NCBI RefSeq assembly: GCF_033807715.1 | Contig: NC_084610.1 | Coordinates: forward strand, 4,299,269 to 4,363,268 | From: Cololabis saira | Lineage: Eukaryota; Chordata; Actinopteri; Beloniformes; Belonidae | Length of the DNA: 64,000 nucleotides | Direction: 5' to 3' | Shown here: piece by piece, positions 47,905-63,431 of the stretch | Numbering within the stretch: the stretch's first letter is position 1 | How the letters are laid out: each line of letters opens with the position of its first letter | Position numbers and translations under genes: made by a program | The notes under the pieces: generated by a model | What the model was told of the DNA's origin: nothing | Seen by the model: the letters and a program-made list of their open reading frames with translations, nothing else | Database searches by the model: none

Positions 47905-49555
47905 ATGGATAATTCTTGAAAAGACAACTTTAACACTCTTGCTTCAGGTCTCCAGCAAACAGGAGCCTGCAGGACAGGTGCAGCAGAACCAGGATTATAC
48001 CAGCATGTTTCCTCCCGAGGCTGAGCGGCGTGTCAGCTCAGCAGCAGCTGACTGAGGCTCATGCTGAAGGGAAAACTTCACAGCCTTTTACTGGTGTCGC
48101 ACCCTGAAAAAACACTGTGAACCTCAGGTTCCAGAGACTGGCAGTGAACTAAGTGATATATTATTTATAACTCGCAGCACGCCAGAGCTTTGACATTACA
48201 TGGAACTCCAATCGTGTAAAAGGTCCTATATTGTGCCATTTGGAAGTTTATTTATCTTGACCAGGATGTAGACTGCATCTCTATATCGTACAGCCTCTTT
48301 TCTCCGTTTCTACTGCATTTGTACTCCGTTTCTTTGCTGTTACTGGTTGCTTTTATTTGAACAAATCACAAAAAATGATACGGCAGAGCTGCTCCAACCT
48401 CCATAAACACGTATAAATATGTATCTCGACAGTATCGTTTGTAGAGTGGCTTTATCGATACCTAGATCTCTGGAAGAGCCATTATTGTGGATCCTGAATC
48501 AGACCCTGAGGGTGATGGCGGACAGTTCTGCAGGACACTTCAACGGTATATACAGACAGTAAAGTTGCATACAAGCAAAGTGGTCCCGAAGTACAATCTA
48601 GCAGGAAAAGATCATCTGAGTGATTCACGACGGCTCCCAGAGATGGTTGCAGCCGTTCAGTTATTTCGTCTCATCTATACAGAGAAAATGCATCTAATAA
48701 TGAGAGATGTGTGCTTAAGAGTTACAGTAGCTGCAACTAGTGATTATTTTGGTAGTCAACTGCCAGTTGTGTAACTCATCAACACGTCAGTTATTTCTGC
48801 CCACCCGTCCACATTTCTCCTCATAATGCTCCCTTGAAATCAGTTTACAGCTCTTGAGGGTGTCGCTAAAATCACGCGGGATATATCCAAGATATCCATC
48901 GTGTGTCCATTTTCTAGTTTTAGGTTTTTACAGTTCTTTCGGTTGAAAACCTTCAAGTATGGTGGGATTTCTTGTCACCATTGAAACCATAATCTTTCCA
49001 TCTTTTGGTTTGGAGCCCAGTAATCCTGAGCAGCAGCAGGATGCGTGAGCATCATGGGGATCCTTCAGAAATACAGCAGCTCAGAAGACACTTATCATAT
49101 AGACATTTGACCAATATGAAAACACAGGTGTGGAAATGGCCATCTGATGTCCACTTTAATGAATCTCTTCTCACTTTTTATTCGGCATGACAGTCAAAAA
49201 TACTTCCTTGAAGACATATTTGTATTTGCAGTACCTTGCTTTGTTCAGATGGTCGTCTTTGGCTAAGTTGCAACTTGGGCGGGGTCAACGTGAGGTCTTT
49301 TGTGCTCCAATCAGAGCTCAGGCGTCTTATGACATCATTGCCGTGAAGTTTAAAAAAAAAAAATGGTCTAAAACCATGTTTTGAACACTGTGAAAGACGG
49401 AGTCATTGACAGTTTTGTTTGCTGCGGATCACTTAAAATGCAACGACAGAAGTTTGAAGCATTTAAATTCAGGAAAGTAAATATGGGGCTTTGCTCTTTT
49501 TCTGCTCCACAGCATCATTCACTGTCTCTTTTTACCATTTGACTCTTTGGAGCTG
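47343..49555. other. Unique non-coding sequence with CA microsatellite
   Basis: 47865-47899 is a (CA)n array. No gene is recognised; the 95-codon frame at 48487-48774 has no identifiable domain. AAAGGTCCTATATTGTGCC at 48229-48247 resembles the end of a fish MITE, but no partner end is seen. Confidence 0.5.
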
Positions 49556-49605
49556 CAAGTGTTCAGATTCACTTTGGATAAAAGTGTCTGCTAAATGGTA
49601 GTATT
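49556..49605 (+). repeat. L2/SINE-type 3' tail remnant
   Basis: CTTTGGATAAAAGTGTCTGC (49572-49591) followed by TAAATG is the well-known 3' end shared by fish L2-type LINEs and the SINEs that use them. Only the tail is recognisable; no tRNA-like promoter is seen upstream. Confidence 0.7.
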
Positions 49606-52057
49606 AGATTACTTTATTTGAAAGGAAGGAAACGTGAACGCATCACTCAGTTGTTTGGCATGTCGCTCATTCGTGTTCTTGAAAAAATGTGCATGTGACC
49701 AGCTGGGCAAGGGGGCAAAAATACAGTCGGTGTGTCTCATGCCTTTCATGCATCAGCAAAAACAGACCAATAAAAAACTCCACTGTGCTGATATCATGGC
49801 CTAACATACAGTACCATCTTCGGTGGTGCTGATGTACAACCAGAAAATAAACAACAACAACAAAAAAAAAAGCAACATCTGAGAGTATCAGGATTTCATG
49901 TTGTTTTCGGGAGTTTTCTTGGTGGTAAAGTTAAATGTAAGGGTACAGGCTTCCATCCCTTTTCTGGGATCTGTCTCCTTATAGAAAGAAGGTCAGTGAT
50001 GTACAAGTACAGTGGGATGTCCTCACCCTGCTGTCCGGCTCCACAACACAATACGTTACTCCCCGCTGGGCGCACAGCGGGACACGGGAGAGGCCAAGGC
50101 GCTGCCGCCGCCCAAGCAGGGGTCCCGCTCAGCTGCCACGCAGCGGGAGTCTGCACGATACATCTCCAAAATCCAATGGGATCAATGGGAGCCAGAGCAG
50201 ACTCCTGTTCCGACTCTCCAACCATCCAACACTCACTTTTCCTTTTGTCTTACCTCCCCCTGCTGGCTGCCTCCCTTTTTCCTCCTCCCTCTGAGGCTCC
50301 AGAGGAACTTCACATCAGGGAAAAGCTTGCTTTAATGCAGATTTGCATTCTGCTGAGTGCTGTGTCATGACTTTGGGGGGAAAAAAAATAAATATGCAGA
50401 AATCCCCCAGTGCCGTTGCAATTACATTTTTCATTTTACTGGTGAAAGAAATGCTGGATATCTGAAAGCTGAACGTGTGGCAGCATCACGCCTTCTCTCT
50501 GCTGTAATCACTGCAGATTAAAGCAAAATGCCACATGTTAGTGATTAATCAAAGATATTGATAACACCTTGTGGGAGATTAAATCAATCTGGTAATGTCA
50601 GCGCTGATGCTTAATCGTCTGACTCATCAACAGCTGTGATTGACAAGCTGAAGGAGGAGGAGGGGAGTAATGACGGAGTACAGATATTCCTGAAACTGAT
50701 CGCCTTCATCAGAGGACGAGTGGCTTCCGCGGTTGAAAAGGATACTGCTGACAAATTCAATTATTGAAAGATGACGGGCTAATGGTCCGTGGTAATGATT
50801 TATTTCATAAGTACTTCTGCGGCATGTTTTAATGAAAGCTTACATTGTCACTTGTGGCAACAGGAGCGGATGCCTTACACCAATTACGACACCGTCACCG
50901 AGGGTGTGTGAGGCGGTAATCCTCCCCCACCCTCGTATGTGGACAACAACCACAAAAACACCCCCCCACCTTGGTGGGCCCAGTCTTCATCTCTCTCTCT
51001 CTAAACACAAAAGAAAAAGGAGTCCAAAGTTATTCTTTGTTCCTTCACGTCGGGGTCCGGCCGCAGCCTCTGCCCCACCACGCTCCACCATCCCCGGGCA
51101 TGAGAGGGAGAGCCGGGGGCCTCGCGGAGCAGCCGAGGGTCTGCGGGTCTGGGGAGGAGGTGGGGAGGGAGGATGGAGGCTGACACATCTGCAGCCCGGG
51201 GAGAGAGCGACGGGCTCAAAGGATTGGCGAGAAAGAGAAGAGGGCTGTAAGGGTCAGTGACAAGTGTCACACACGGGGTGGGGACGCGGGGGAAGTGGGG
51301 TGGAACAAGTGCTATAGAGGGGCCAGGGATTGTGTTTTTCCCATGGTCTGCTACCCCTTCCCTACCTCCCTCCCTCCCTCCAGGACCCCTACCCAGACCT
51401 CTGGACCCCCCCACCCCCCCGTCCCGTGTTACTCACCCTCTCGTTGCCCTGTCAAGAAAGGAGCGGGCAGGCTCAGTTTCACTCCACAAGGCCGGTGTGT
51501 ATTCAATGAATTGATACAGATGAAGAAGTTCAACACAATGGATGGATTACCTCAGCCAAAATAGAGTGACCCCCCCCTTTACCCCACCACAACCACCACC
51601 CCCTCATAGCCCCACCCTCCCCTACTCTCTGACGCGCACTGACACTGGATGATACGCTCCAGCGTCACTAAACACACTTGTACATGGACACACAAAAAAG
51701 TGTTTGTAAAAGCTGCACATTATTCATGTTTATGCAGGATAGAAAATCCTGTCAAGAGCAATGACATTTTCAGAGTTACACTGTCCAGGCAGACAGAAAT
51801 CCATCTTTTATGAGGCTGTTTATCTTGGTTTTGCAACAAATGACACTTTTTTTGTTGTACATCTTGAATCCTTTGGCAATGTAGAGCATTTGTGTTCATA
51901 GTTTATGTTGGAAAATAAATAAACTCTTAGACACAGAGTGTATAAATAGAACTTCCTGTTCTACAGTATATATGCTGTTCATCTGGCCAAGAGCTAACTC
52001 CACCAACCAAACATGAGCATTTAGGTGACAGTCAAAGGGAACATGACCACCTTACCT
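49606..52057. other. Unique sequence, candidate conserved element at 50370-50660
   Basis: 50370-50660 is repeat-free with TAAT/ATTA cores (GTGATTAATCAAAG, GATTAAATCAATCTGG) and could be a conserved regulatory element; this is inference. 50930-51430 is GC-rich with C-runs and CpGs, and 51362-51382 is (CTCC)n. Frames of 107-142 codons here have no recognisable domain. No promoter or exon can be supported. Confidence 0.4.
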
Positions 52058-52720
52058 TACACTGAAAAAATAAATCTAAGCGCATGTAAATATAACACTT
52101 AAATCTGTGATATTAACAATTAAAAATGAAGTTTGTTGCTTTACATGAATACATCTAGTTTTGAACTTTATCTGCATTTGTTCAAAAAACAAGACATTGT
52201 GTGATTTTTCCTTAACAAGCAGTATTTCTGTAATCCCAGTAATCTTTTCATTTACACACAAACAACAAGCAATGGTCTTGTTGTATTTACAGTATTTTTC
52301 CTTTAACAATTTTAATCTATTGGGCAGATTGACCAACGTTTAGATAAAACATGCTTTATTTGTTTAAGTAGAACAACCACAGTAAAAAATATCTTGCTTG
52401 ATCTACTTAAACTTGACTACTAAAAATTAAGGCAACTTTTTCGCATGAGATTTTTATGTAGATCAAGACTAGTCTTTGTATAAACTACTTAATTTTTAGT
52501 ATGTACAAAATTCATTTGCAAGTAAAGTCAACTTAATTTTGATAAAGTAAACTTAACACAATTAAGTTGACTGTACTTGCAAAATGTATTATTTACATAC
52601 AAAAAATTAAGTAGTTTATACAAAGACTAGTCTTTCTTGATCTACATAATAATCTCATGCAAAAAGTTAACTTTTTGCATTTTTTTGAAGTAGATCAAGC
52701 ACAATATTTGTATCAGTGTA
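52058..52720. mobile_element. Foldback element with CACTG ends
   Basis: TACACTGAAAAAATA (52058) and the complement of CACTGATACAAATATTGTG (to 52720) form short terminal repeats, with TA at both edges. Inside, arms of about 165 bp (52391-52552 and 52555-52720) are near-complementary, running from CTTGATCTACTTAAA through ACTACTTAATTTTTAG to the centre at about 52553. Non-coding. Family not recognised. Confidence 0.75.
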
Positions 52721-53803
52721 GCTGCCTCAAGCTACTTTTTCAGGCTTAGCTTATGCTAACTCATGATGGCAGCTACGCCGTATGACATTCATTGAGTCAT
52801 CAAATCTGTCCAACCTCATTCAAGTAGCCACCAAAACAACATTTGAAACATAGGCTACAAGAGCTGAAATTAGGTCTGATGGAGCGCCAGCCGAGCTCTG
52901 CCAGAGTAACCGCGGCCATCTGCTGGTAACCAGAGGACGGAGACTCGCCAAGATCTGGTCGAGAGGCCCAGCAGAAGTAGCTGCAGCCGTGAAAGAGACT
53001 TCCGGACAAGGAACCCTAACCCTGGAAGGCTTCTGGCTCCAGGTGCCAGGAGCGGTCCGCCAAAGACGGGGGGTGAAGGCCGCTGACCGGCTGAGCTGGC
53101 GTTGAAACGGAGCCCCAGCTGCCGTCTTAGACCCCGGCCAAAGGCAACATGCCGACTGGCAGCCATCGATGCCAGACCCTTCCAGGCCGACCCAGAGCCA
53201 GTTGAGGGGTCCGTTAGTTGAACTAAGACCACCTCAGTATGCCATATCTTCTGTAAAATAATGGTTATGCTCGGTTGGCTCTTAATTCACAGCTCAGCCA
53301 ATTTCATTGAAAATGCTTAGCGCTACATACATGTAGCTAATGTTTAGGTAAATGGGGGTCCTGGGTAGTTGTAAGGTGGCCTTAATTATTGAAGTAAGTC
53401 TTCATTACCAGAAACAGGTCATTTTAGTTATCTTCCCTTGTCATTATCTTGCATTTTATTCCTGTTTGACCAACAGTGGAAGTGGTGCACCACTGCCTGA
53501 TCGTGGGATGGAGTCGTAGTTTGCTAATTCAGTGGATCCTAACGGGCACATTGCTAGTAGGATGATGGACCTGGTAGGATCCTCGGAGTTGGGTAATCCC
53601 AAAACTGGGTGCTACACTGTAAGGGAGACATGCCTAAAAGGACAGAGAAGATGGTCAACCTTGGTTCAGTTCCAGCTTTCTAGGTTTTACCTAGCACCTC
53701 GCTAATAAACGCACTTATAGGTGATGACAAGATTTGGATGTTATGTCAGGTATTTGGTACCTATGAAGGTCGGTTCTCACAACACTACGAGTTACGGCTT
53801 TCC
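52721..53803. other. Unique non-coding sequence
   Basis: 52870-53230 is locally GC-rich. The minus-strand frame there (52870-53232, 120 codons) shows no domain I recognise, and is not supported as a gene. Confidence 0.45.
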
Positions 53804-55054
53804 TTAAAGGGGACCTATTATGAAAAACATGTTTTTTCTTGCTTTAACATATATAAAGTGGTCTCCCCTCAGCCTGCCAACTCAGAGAAGGAGGAAAGCA
53901 ATCAAATTCTGCAGTGTCTGTACAGCCGCCCGGATCAGCCGTCCAGTGTCATGTGACTTTAACGAGCCGTTCAGATTCTGCTCCTGTCTTTACGTAACGA
54001 CGGGAGCAATTTACAGAGGTTGGCCTCCGCTGCGTGAAACCACACCCACAACTAACTCCGCCGGCCGGAGCGTCCGCCATTTTTTGGAAGCGTATAAGTG
54101 TATTGTGTGGCTGTTTCCATAGCGAGTGACAGTTTTTGCATCGAAACTTACCCTCATAAAAGGATTAGTACCAACAGAACGGTACTGCACACGAGTCAGC
54201 GGTAAGAAGGTTAATTTTTTATGTTATTTATATTTGTTTACAAGTATGATCTTTGCATGGGCTAAGTATTTAGCTTAGCTCCGGTGTTACTCCGTGTTAC
54301 GGAGCTCTATTAGTACCGTAATACATTTTTTTTCTGTTTATGGTTTCAGATCTTCCAAGCACCTGGAGCTTCAACGACACCTTCAGAAGACGCACGGTCC
54401 TTCCTTGAGCCAGCAATAGTGCATACATGTTATTTATATACAACTTATGTTATTTTATTTTTTTTTAACAATAAAGTTGCCATTTGTGAACATTCAGTGT
54501 TGTGATTTCTTTACATTTAACATGATTCATTTGTCTTGTAACATAAGAAATGAATTGAGGAGGAATCGGGGTAAATAACTGTGGTGTACCTGTTTAAAAT
54601 TCAATTAAATTTTCCTGTGTGAATTAGTGTGAAGACGAAGTGACCCGGTCAGGAAACTAAAGGCTGATTTATGGTTCTGCGTTAAACCCGACGTAGGGTA
54701 TACGTCGATTTAACGCAGAACCGTAATTCAGGCTTTATGGAATTGATTTTGTCGCTGACGCTCGCATGGGACATGGTTTAATAGTTCACGCAGCCGCTGC
54801 TCTTCTGCCCGGAGAGGCTTTGTGTCCTCCCCTGCTACACGTCATTCATGCAGCCAATCAGCGCAGAGCCTCATTATCATAGCCCCGCCCCTCAGAATCC
54901 CTCATGGAGAAGGAGGTTAGAAACGGTAAAAATGAAGACATGGCCCACAGGCTGAATTTCGGATTTATGTAGAAAAAACAAGCTTTTGATTGTTTTTAAG
55001 ACATTCAAGGACTGTTTAAAATATACATTAAATGCCATAATAGGTCCCCTTTAA
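53804..55054 (+). mobile_element. TTAA element family B with gene-like interior
   Basis: TTAA flanks (53804-53807, 55051-55054) with perfect 15-bp terminal inverted repeats AGGGGACCTATTATG. The 1,243-bp body is non-coding overall but shows a TATA-like TATATAAAG (53850), a good splice donor (CAGCG/GTAAGA, 54202), a polypyrimidine tract and acceptor (TTTCAG, 54347-54349), and AATAAA at 54470-54475. A nested MITE lies at 54658-54737. CCAAT and GCCCCGCCCC boxes lie at about 54855 and 54883. TTAA fits piggyBac or Kolobok; undecided. Confidence 0.85.
54658..54737. mobile_element. 80-bp GGCTGATTTATGG MITE nested in the TTAA element
   Basis: AAAGGCTGATTTATGGTTCT and its near-complement (CAGAACCGTAATTCAGGCTTT) form ~28-bp arms around a short centre. 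The same arms occur in the composite insertion at 8586-8676 and, as CCATAAATCAGCCTTT, near 11224. TA/TTA lie at the edges. Confidence 0.75.
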
Positions 55055-55087
55055 ACCAAAATGCCAAAGGCTAAATTTCTGCTTCTC

Positions 55088-55542
55088 AAAAAAAAAGAAT
55101 CTTGGAGGGCCACTTTCGTGGGGGACGGGTGCGCCTGCCCGCGTCGGCGGCCGGGGCGGCCGGGGCGGCTCTGTCTCTCCGGGCAGGCTGGCCCCCTGCC
55201 GGGTGGGGGTCGTTGGCCTGAAGGGTGAGGGCCTCCTGGCCGCGTGTCCGGCCCGGACCGGGTGGCCGGGGATTGCCTGGGTCGCGGTCCGCCGCAGCGG
55301 GGTCCCTGGCTGCTTCTTTCCGCGCCGTGGGGGCCCCGCCCGCGGGCCCCCTCGGCCGCCGCCGGGTGGGGGGGGGGGCCTCGCAGGCGGTGGGTTGCCT
55401 CCCTCCTACTTCTCCCCTCTGTGGGGTTGCCGGTGGCCTGGGTTCCGGGCTCTTCCTTGTCGGCCTCTGGTCTCACGGGTGGCGGGGTTGCTCCCCCCCC
55501 TCCCCCACTATAGATACACTTCAGGTGGAGCTTTGTTTGGTT

Positions 55543-55577
<35 letters not shown>

Positions 55578-55592
55578 GTCATTTAGTCACAT

Positions 55593-55647
<55 letters not shown>

Positions 55648-55949
55648 CATGATCATATACATACACACACACACACATAGACATACACACTGGCTTGTTC
55701 ACCTGCATGCTGGCTCTCTAGTTTTTGGGTTTAGGTAGCGGTAGCGATAGCTTAGCTCAGACTGCGATCAGATCTCAAGATTTAGGTCGATTGCTGTTCG
55801 TGTTTTGGATGGCTCCGTGCCGGTTTCGTGCTTTGTTTGTGGTTTTTTTGTTGCAGATTTCCAGTGCTTGACGTGTGTCTCCGTGTGTTCCTGCTTCCTG
55901 GATTGGCAGTGGATGTCGTCACCACCCCCCCCCCACCCCCTCCCCCCCC

Positions 55950-55983
<34 letters not shown>

Positions 55984-56160
55984 ACTGGGTTTGTATGTGT
56001 ATATTTATGTATGTGTACGCATATGTGTGCGTATATATATGTATATATCACATATAGTAATAATGCACATATATACACTTTTGGTTTCTACCGTCATGGT
56101 ATCAATCAATAATATGTGTGCAGACAAGGTAAAAAAAAAAAAAAAAAAAAAAAGAATCTT
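55088..56160 (+). mobile_element. Poly(A)-tailed retro-insertion with GC-rich 5' part
   Basis: Exact 16-bp duplications (A9GAATCTT, 55088-55103 and 56145-56160) flank ~1,040 bp that ends in a long A-run (about 56131-56153), the mark of L1-type target-primed insertion. Content in order: extremely GC-rich, CpG-rich sequence (55110-55500); CA arrays (55547-55676); a unique middle (55690-55920); C-runs followed by an internal A-run (55951-55982); TA/TG-rich DNA; then the tail. No recognisable RT coding, so either a LINE 3' region or a mobilised transcript. Confidence 0.7.
55547..55676 (+). repeat. CA microsatellite cluster
   Basis: Three CA arrays separated by CATATAGTCATTTAGTCACATG and CATGCATGATCATATACATA. 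Inside the retro-insertion. HTHT and VCVC frames here are artefacts. Confidence 0.95.
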
Positions 56161-57849
56161 CAAGTGCGTACACCAAATAAAATGGTAGGCGAAACATATT
56201 TAAATACAAAAATAGACTGAAAAAGTGAGCGACTACTGTGTTTTCTTTGTGAAGATAAAAAGAGTAGACATTTCATTTGAATCCAGGTATATTCCTTTCA
56301 GTTTTGACTGCAGGAACCACGACAACTCAAAAACAGGTAGATTCCTGGTGTTTTGGTCTCTGCTCTGGATCGTACGGATCATGGGGGTTTCTTTTATTCT
56401 GTAAATACAAGACAAGCAACAAATCTCACCTCAATCAGGCTTTTTTACATCCTGGACAAAACGTCCCGAGTCCTGTGCTGTAAAGCCGAGCCCCCGCCCA
56501 CCGTCTGTGGCTGCAGCAGGAGGTGGAGGCGTCCTTAGCTGTCCTGGCTAATGGCTACGAATGGGTACTAATGCACACTCCTACCAATAAATCACATGCA
56601 CAGCGCCCCGCTTAGACATTCAGCAGCTTGGCCGACCACTCTGCTCCATCACACACCCCGAGATTAATGAGCACACACCCATTTACCTTGTACCAACCGC
56701 CAGCCAGGTCCACAAAAGCACATCCACTCGTGCAACTGGACAAAAACACACACAAAGGATTTATACGAGGACTTTTCTGTTCGTGCAATTGTTTGCCAGC
56801 ACCGTTTTTAAGCCAAAACCCAAAGTACTGACAGCCTTTAATCACATCCAAAGAACGCTCAATTCCGTCTCTGCAACAAAGCGTCCTGTCACAAATACCC
56901 ACTTCAGTGTCAGAAAGGAAAAACAACACACTGACGGAAAGACAGGAATGATTTATAGACTACACACACTTCCTTTCTCCGAGTTTGGGTAAACTTTCTC
57001 CCTCGGGAGGCCACCACGTCCTTTGATCTTTCATTTGTAGAGTTATTACAATCACACGCCACCACCGCCACCCCCATTTCACAAATCCAATGTCCCGAGC
57101 CGAATGAGTTTTCCAAATGTTTGTCTTAGCAAAAAATAATGCACTCAACTAACCATATCTCTGGTGTCATCATCATGGCCCCGGCTATTTACAAACTGTA
57201 TCTATTAATCATTTTTGAGCATGTACAGCAATTAAATTAGGCCAGGTCACACTCGAGCAATAATACGATTTTAATTGTGTGGGGCAAGACTCTAATTCAA
57301 CTATCTCTGGATCGCTTGGCGGGGGCAAATGAAGCACTCATTGGACGGGAGACGGGGAAGGAAAGGGGGAGGGTTCATAAAGCAGCCAGTTCCCGTTTAT
57401 GTGGAGATGAATTGAAGAGAGAGCCGGGAGGTATTGATGGAAGGTCGAATTTAAGAGTAAGCAGATTAAAGCCCTTCGGTTATGAACATGGATGGATGTT
57501 TCAGCAAGCATAGGAACAGCAACAATCACCCGATCGCAGCACTTCTTAGTATAAGGAAAATCATCTTCACTTGAACAACATCACTTGTTTCATCCTGCAA
57601 CCAGAATTTTTTTGAAATAATTGCTAGACTAAGACAAGCCTAAGTACCCACTAACTGCTTCTGTAAGGTTTAAGAGGGTAAGTCACAGCAGGTGCCGCAA
57701 ATCATCAATCTTTGATGAGCGTATCATCAGCGCGTGCGCAGGCCTCTAAAGGAAACAGATATTTTGATTCCCCAAGAGGGAACGACATCAGCAGCAGCCT
57801 TAGAGAAGTAACTGTTTTCACACATCGATCTGAAAATGCTTAAAAGTTA
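56161..57849. other. Unique sequence, candidate conserved element at 57165-57520
   Basis: 57165-57520 is repeat-free with TAAT-type cores (CTATTAATCATTTTTGAGC, CAATTAAATTAGGCC, CGATTTTAATTGTG) and could be a conserved non-coding element, by inference. No gene is recognised; frames of 60-105 codons have no domain. Confidence 0.4.
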
Positions 57850-58010
57850 TTCCCAATGTGAGGCCATCAGTCCGACAGCTTAAAATGGGTGATGAAACGT
57901 GACAGTAATTAGGAGCACACCAGCAAACACTGTAAAAGCTGGACCTTAAAATATAAGCTAAGTGAACGTCTGAAAAACCTCAACGAGCTGAAGCCACGAT
58001 GAAACTGAAA
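57850..58010 (+). pseudogene. Tc1-like transposase relic
   Basis: GTGAGGCCATCAGTCCGACA, then AGCACACCAGCAAACACTG, GGACCTTAAAATA and ACCTCAACGAGCTGAAGCC are consecutive blocks of the catalytic half of Tc1-type transposases, much decayed. No terminal repeats. Confidence 0.6.
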
Positions 58011-61514
<3,504 letters not shown>

Positions 61515-62134
61515 AATTAAAGCTGCAAGCAGCGATGAACGGGCCCTCGCACCCTTGTGCAAGTTCAGGCGTGCTGCAGTGGAAGACTTGCATGTAGATT
61601 CTTCAGGCCTGGACGACTCTCTATATCAAACCATTAAAAAGTTATGGCAGAAAGTAGGAACTATCAGATATCGACCAATCAGAAGAAGGGGCGCGGCTAA
61701 TTTCCAATTATGGTCCAGGACTCAAAACCGAGTCCGATGACACCACCCACAAGTCTCTATGTCAAACCATTCAAAAGTTATGGCAGAAAGTAGGAACTAT
61801 CAAATATTGACCCATCAGATGAAGGGGGGGCGCGCTTTTTGGCGTCTAGCGTCGCCAGGGTAACGCTTTTGACTGAGAAAAGTAATGCGTCGTTGCAGGA
61901 TGGAGACGCACATTTTGATGTAAAACACACCTGGGTGCACGTTACAGTTCGGGCCGCATTAACTGCCGAAGGAATGGTATAAATTGCGCCAAAATTACAC
62001 GATTAATTCAAAATGGCCCTCATTTCATCGGAAAAATAAAAATGAGAAAAATAACGAGGAAAAAAACTAGGAAAAACTAAAAATTCCTACAGATACAATA
62101 GGGCCTTCGCACTGTAAGTGCTCGGGCCCTAATT
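61515..62134 (-). mobile_element. GGGCC-ended dispersed repeat, copy 2
   Basis: Reverse orientation of the element at 19868-20612: starts AATTAAAGCTGCAAGCAGCG and ends CACTGTAAGTGCTCGGGCCC. At ~620 bp it is shorter than copy 1; the block matching copy 1's ATTAATGGGCGTGGCC region is missing, and the CTATGTCAAACCATTCAAAA-type segment is duplicated (61623 and 61757). AATTA flanks both ends. Non-coding. Confidence 0.8.
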
Positions 62135-63431
62135 ACACTTGCTGGTTTAGATTGTGTTTACCCACAATGCCCCACTTTATAGTCCACGTCCTGCCTTTGG
62201 TTTGCTTACTGCAGAGTTTGATCATCTCCCCAAACGAGCTGGACTTTCCCAGCAAATGAACTCTGGTCCATTTAAAGTGGACCAAAAAGGGCCGGTGTGA
62301 ATCCACGCAAAAAAAGGTCAATGGTGTGAAGTTCACTAGCAAATCTATAGCTGAGCGACTGAAAGAATAAAAACCTCAACCGAGTGGTAAGGAAAAGTGG
62401 GCCAAAATCATCTACCTCAGAGTTTCACGCATGTCAAATAACTCAAGTATATTTTAAAACATATATTTTCTTTCCATGAAAATAACCCTTTGAGACTTTG
62501 TGGCATCTGATGAAGTTGTAGACTACTAAGCTCCTTGACTACGACCAACTCACAACAAACTCAAGCCTGACATTTTTCCATCAATGTTGCCAAAGAATAC
62601 AAGTTTAAAAAAAGAATAGATATAGAACTCGATGCCGATTGTTTTTTAACCCCGGCTACAACATCTTCAGTTGGCAGCTCGATCCTACCAGCCGACGTGT
62701 TGCCAACGCCAGACCAAGCTTGATAACCGTTGAATCTCACGACTGATACGTATGAAAACACCAGGTGTTTCAGTCTGTATCTTTCACTGGACTGGCTCTT
62801 AGGTCTGAAGAGACATTTTTATTTCCATTGTTTTAAATGTTGGCCTTCTGGTAAACAGTAACCGTGTTGGGGAAGTAATGTTTGACCCAGGTTTGTGCTC
62901 TTGCACACATTAACACATTGTGCTTCAGGTTCCACTTCAGCTCGGAGCCTCCCGGGTCCCTGGCCTCTTCTCAAACTGATTTTTGTCTCCTATTTTGTTA
63001 ACCCCGCTTGCAATTAACCCCACGCTGTGAGCCAACCGCACATGGCCCAATAGAGGCGGCCTACAGTATGCGAGCGCCCGGCCCAGTGTGAATCGCTGCA
63101 TTGTGTCATCTGTCCTGCAGAGAAAGAGTGGAGAGAAAGGAGAATGAGAAGCAGAGTGCTGTTTTTTGGGGGTCCGCTATTCTCAGCAGAGCACCCCTGG
63201 GGGCAACGACAGTTTCTGTCTGTGTGTGAGTGCAGTGAGGAGAAGGTTGGGGGGGGAGAGCCTCATCCTGACAGGTTCCTTTGAAAGGGACGGGGTTTAG
63301 GTTGGGGAGGGGAGGTGGGGGGGCGAGGCCAAGGTGAGGGTCTGTTTTGTGGTGCCATCATGAACGATGGCGTAGGTCTCCACCAACAGGAGTCATTCTG
63401 TCTGCTCCGTTCTGTCTTCACACTCTGCTAC
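62135..63431. other. Unique non-coding sequence
   Basis: No gene or element is recognised. 63240-63330 is G-rich. The 66-codon minus frame at 62561-62761 has no recognisable domain. Confidence 0.5.

Noticed and set aside
48229..48247. MITE end AAAGGTCCTATATTGTGCC
   Set aside because: Only one end resembles a known fish repeat; no partner end or target duplication found.
55110..55500. Possible rRNA expansion segment
   Set aside because: Very GC-rich like 28S expansion segments, but no conserved rRNA core is present, and it lies inside a poly(A)-tailed insertion.
55051..55586. GC-rich frames of 117-173 codons, G/P/R-rich
   Set aside because: Extreme GC content removes stops; frames overlap on both strands and continue into the CA array. 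No domain seen.
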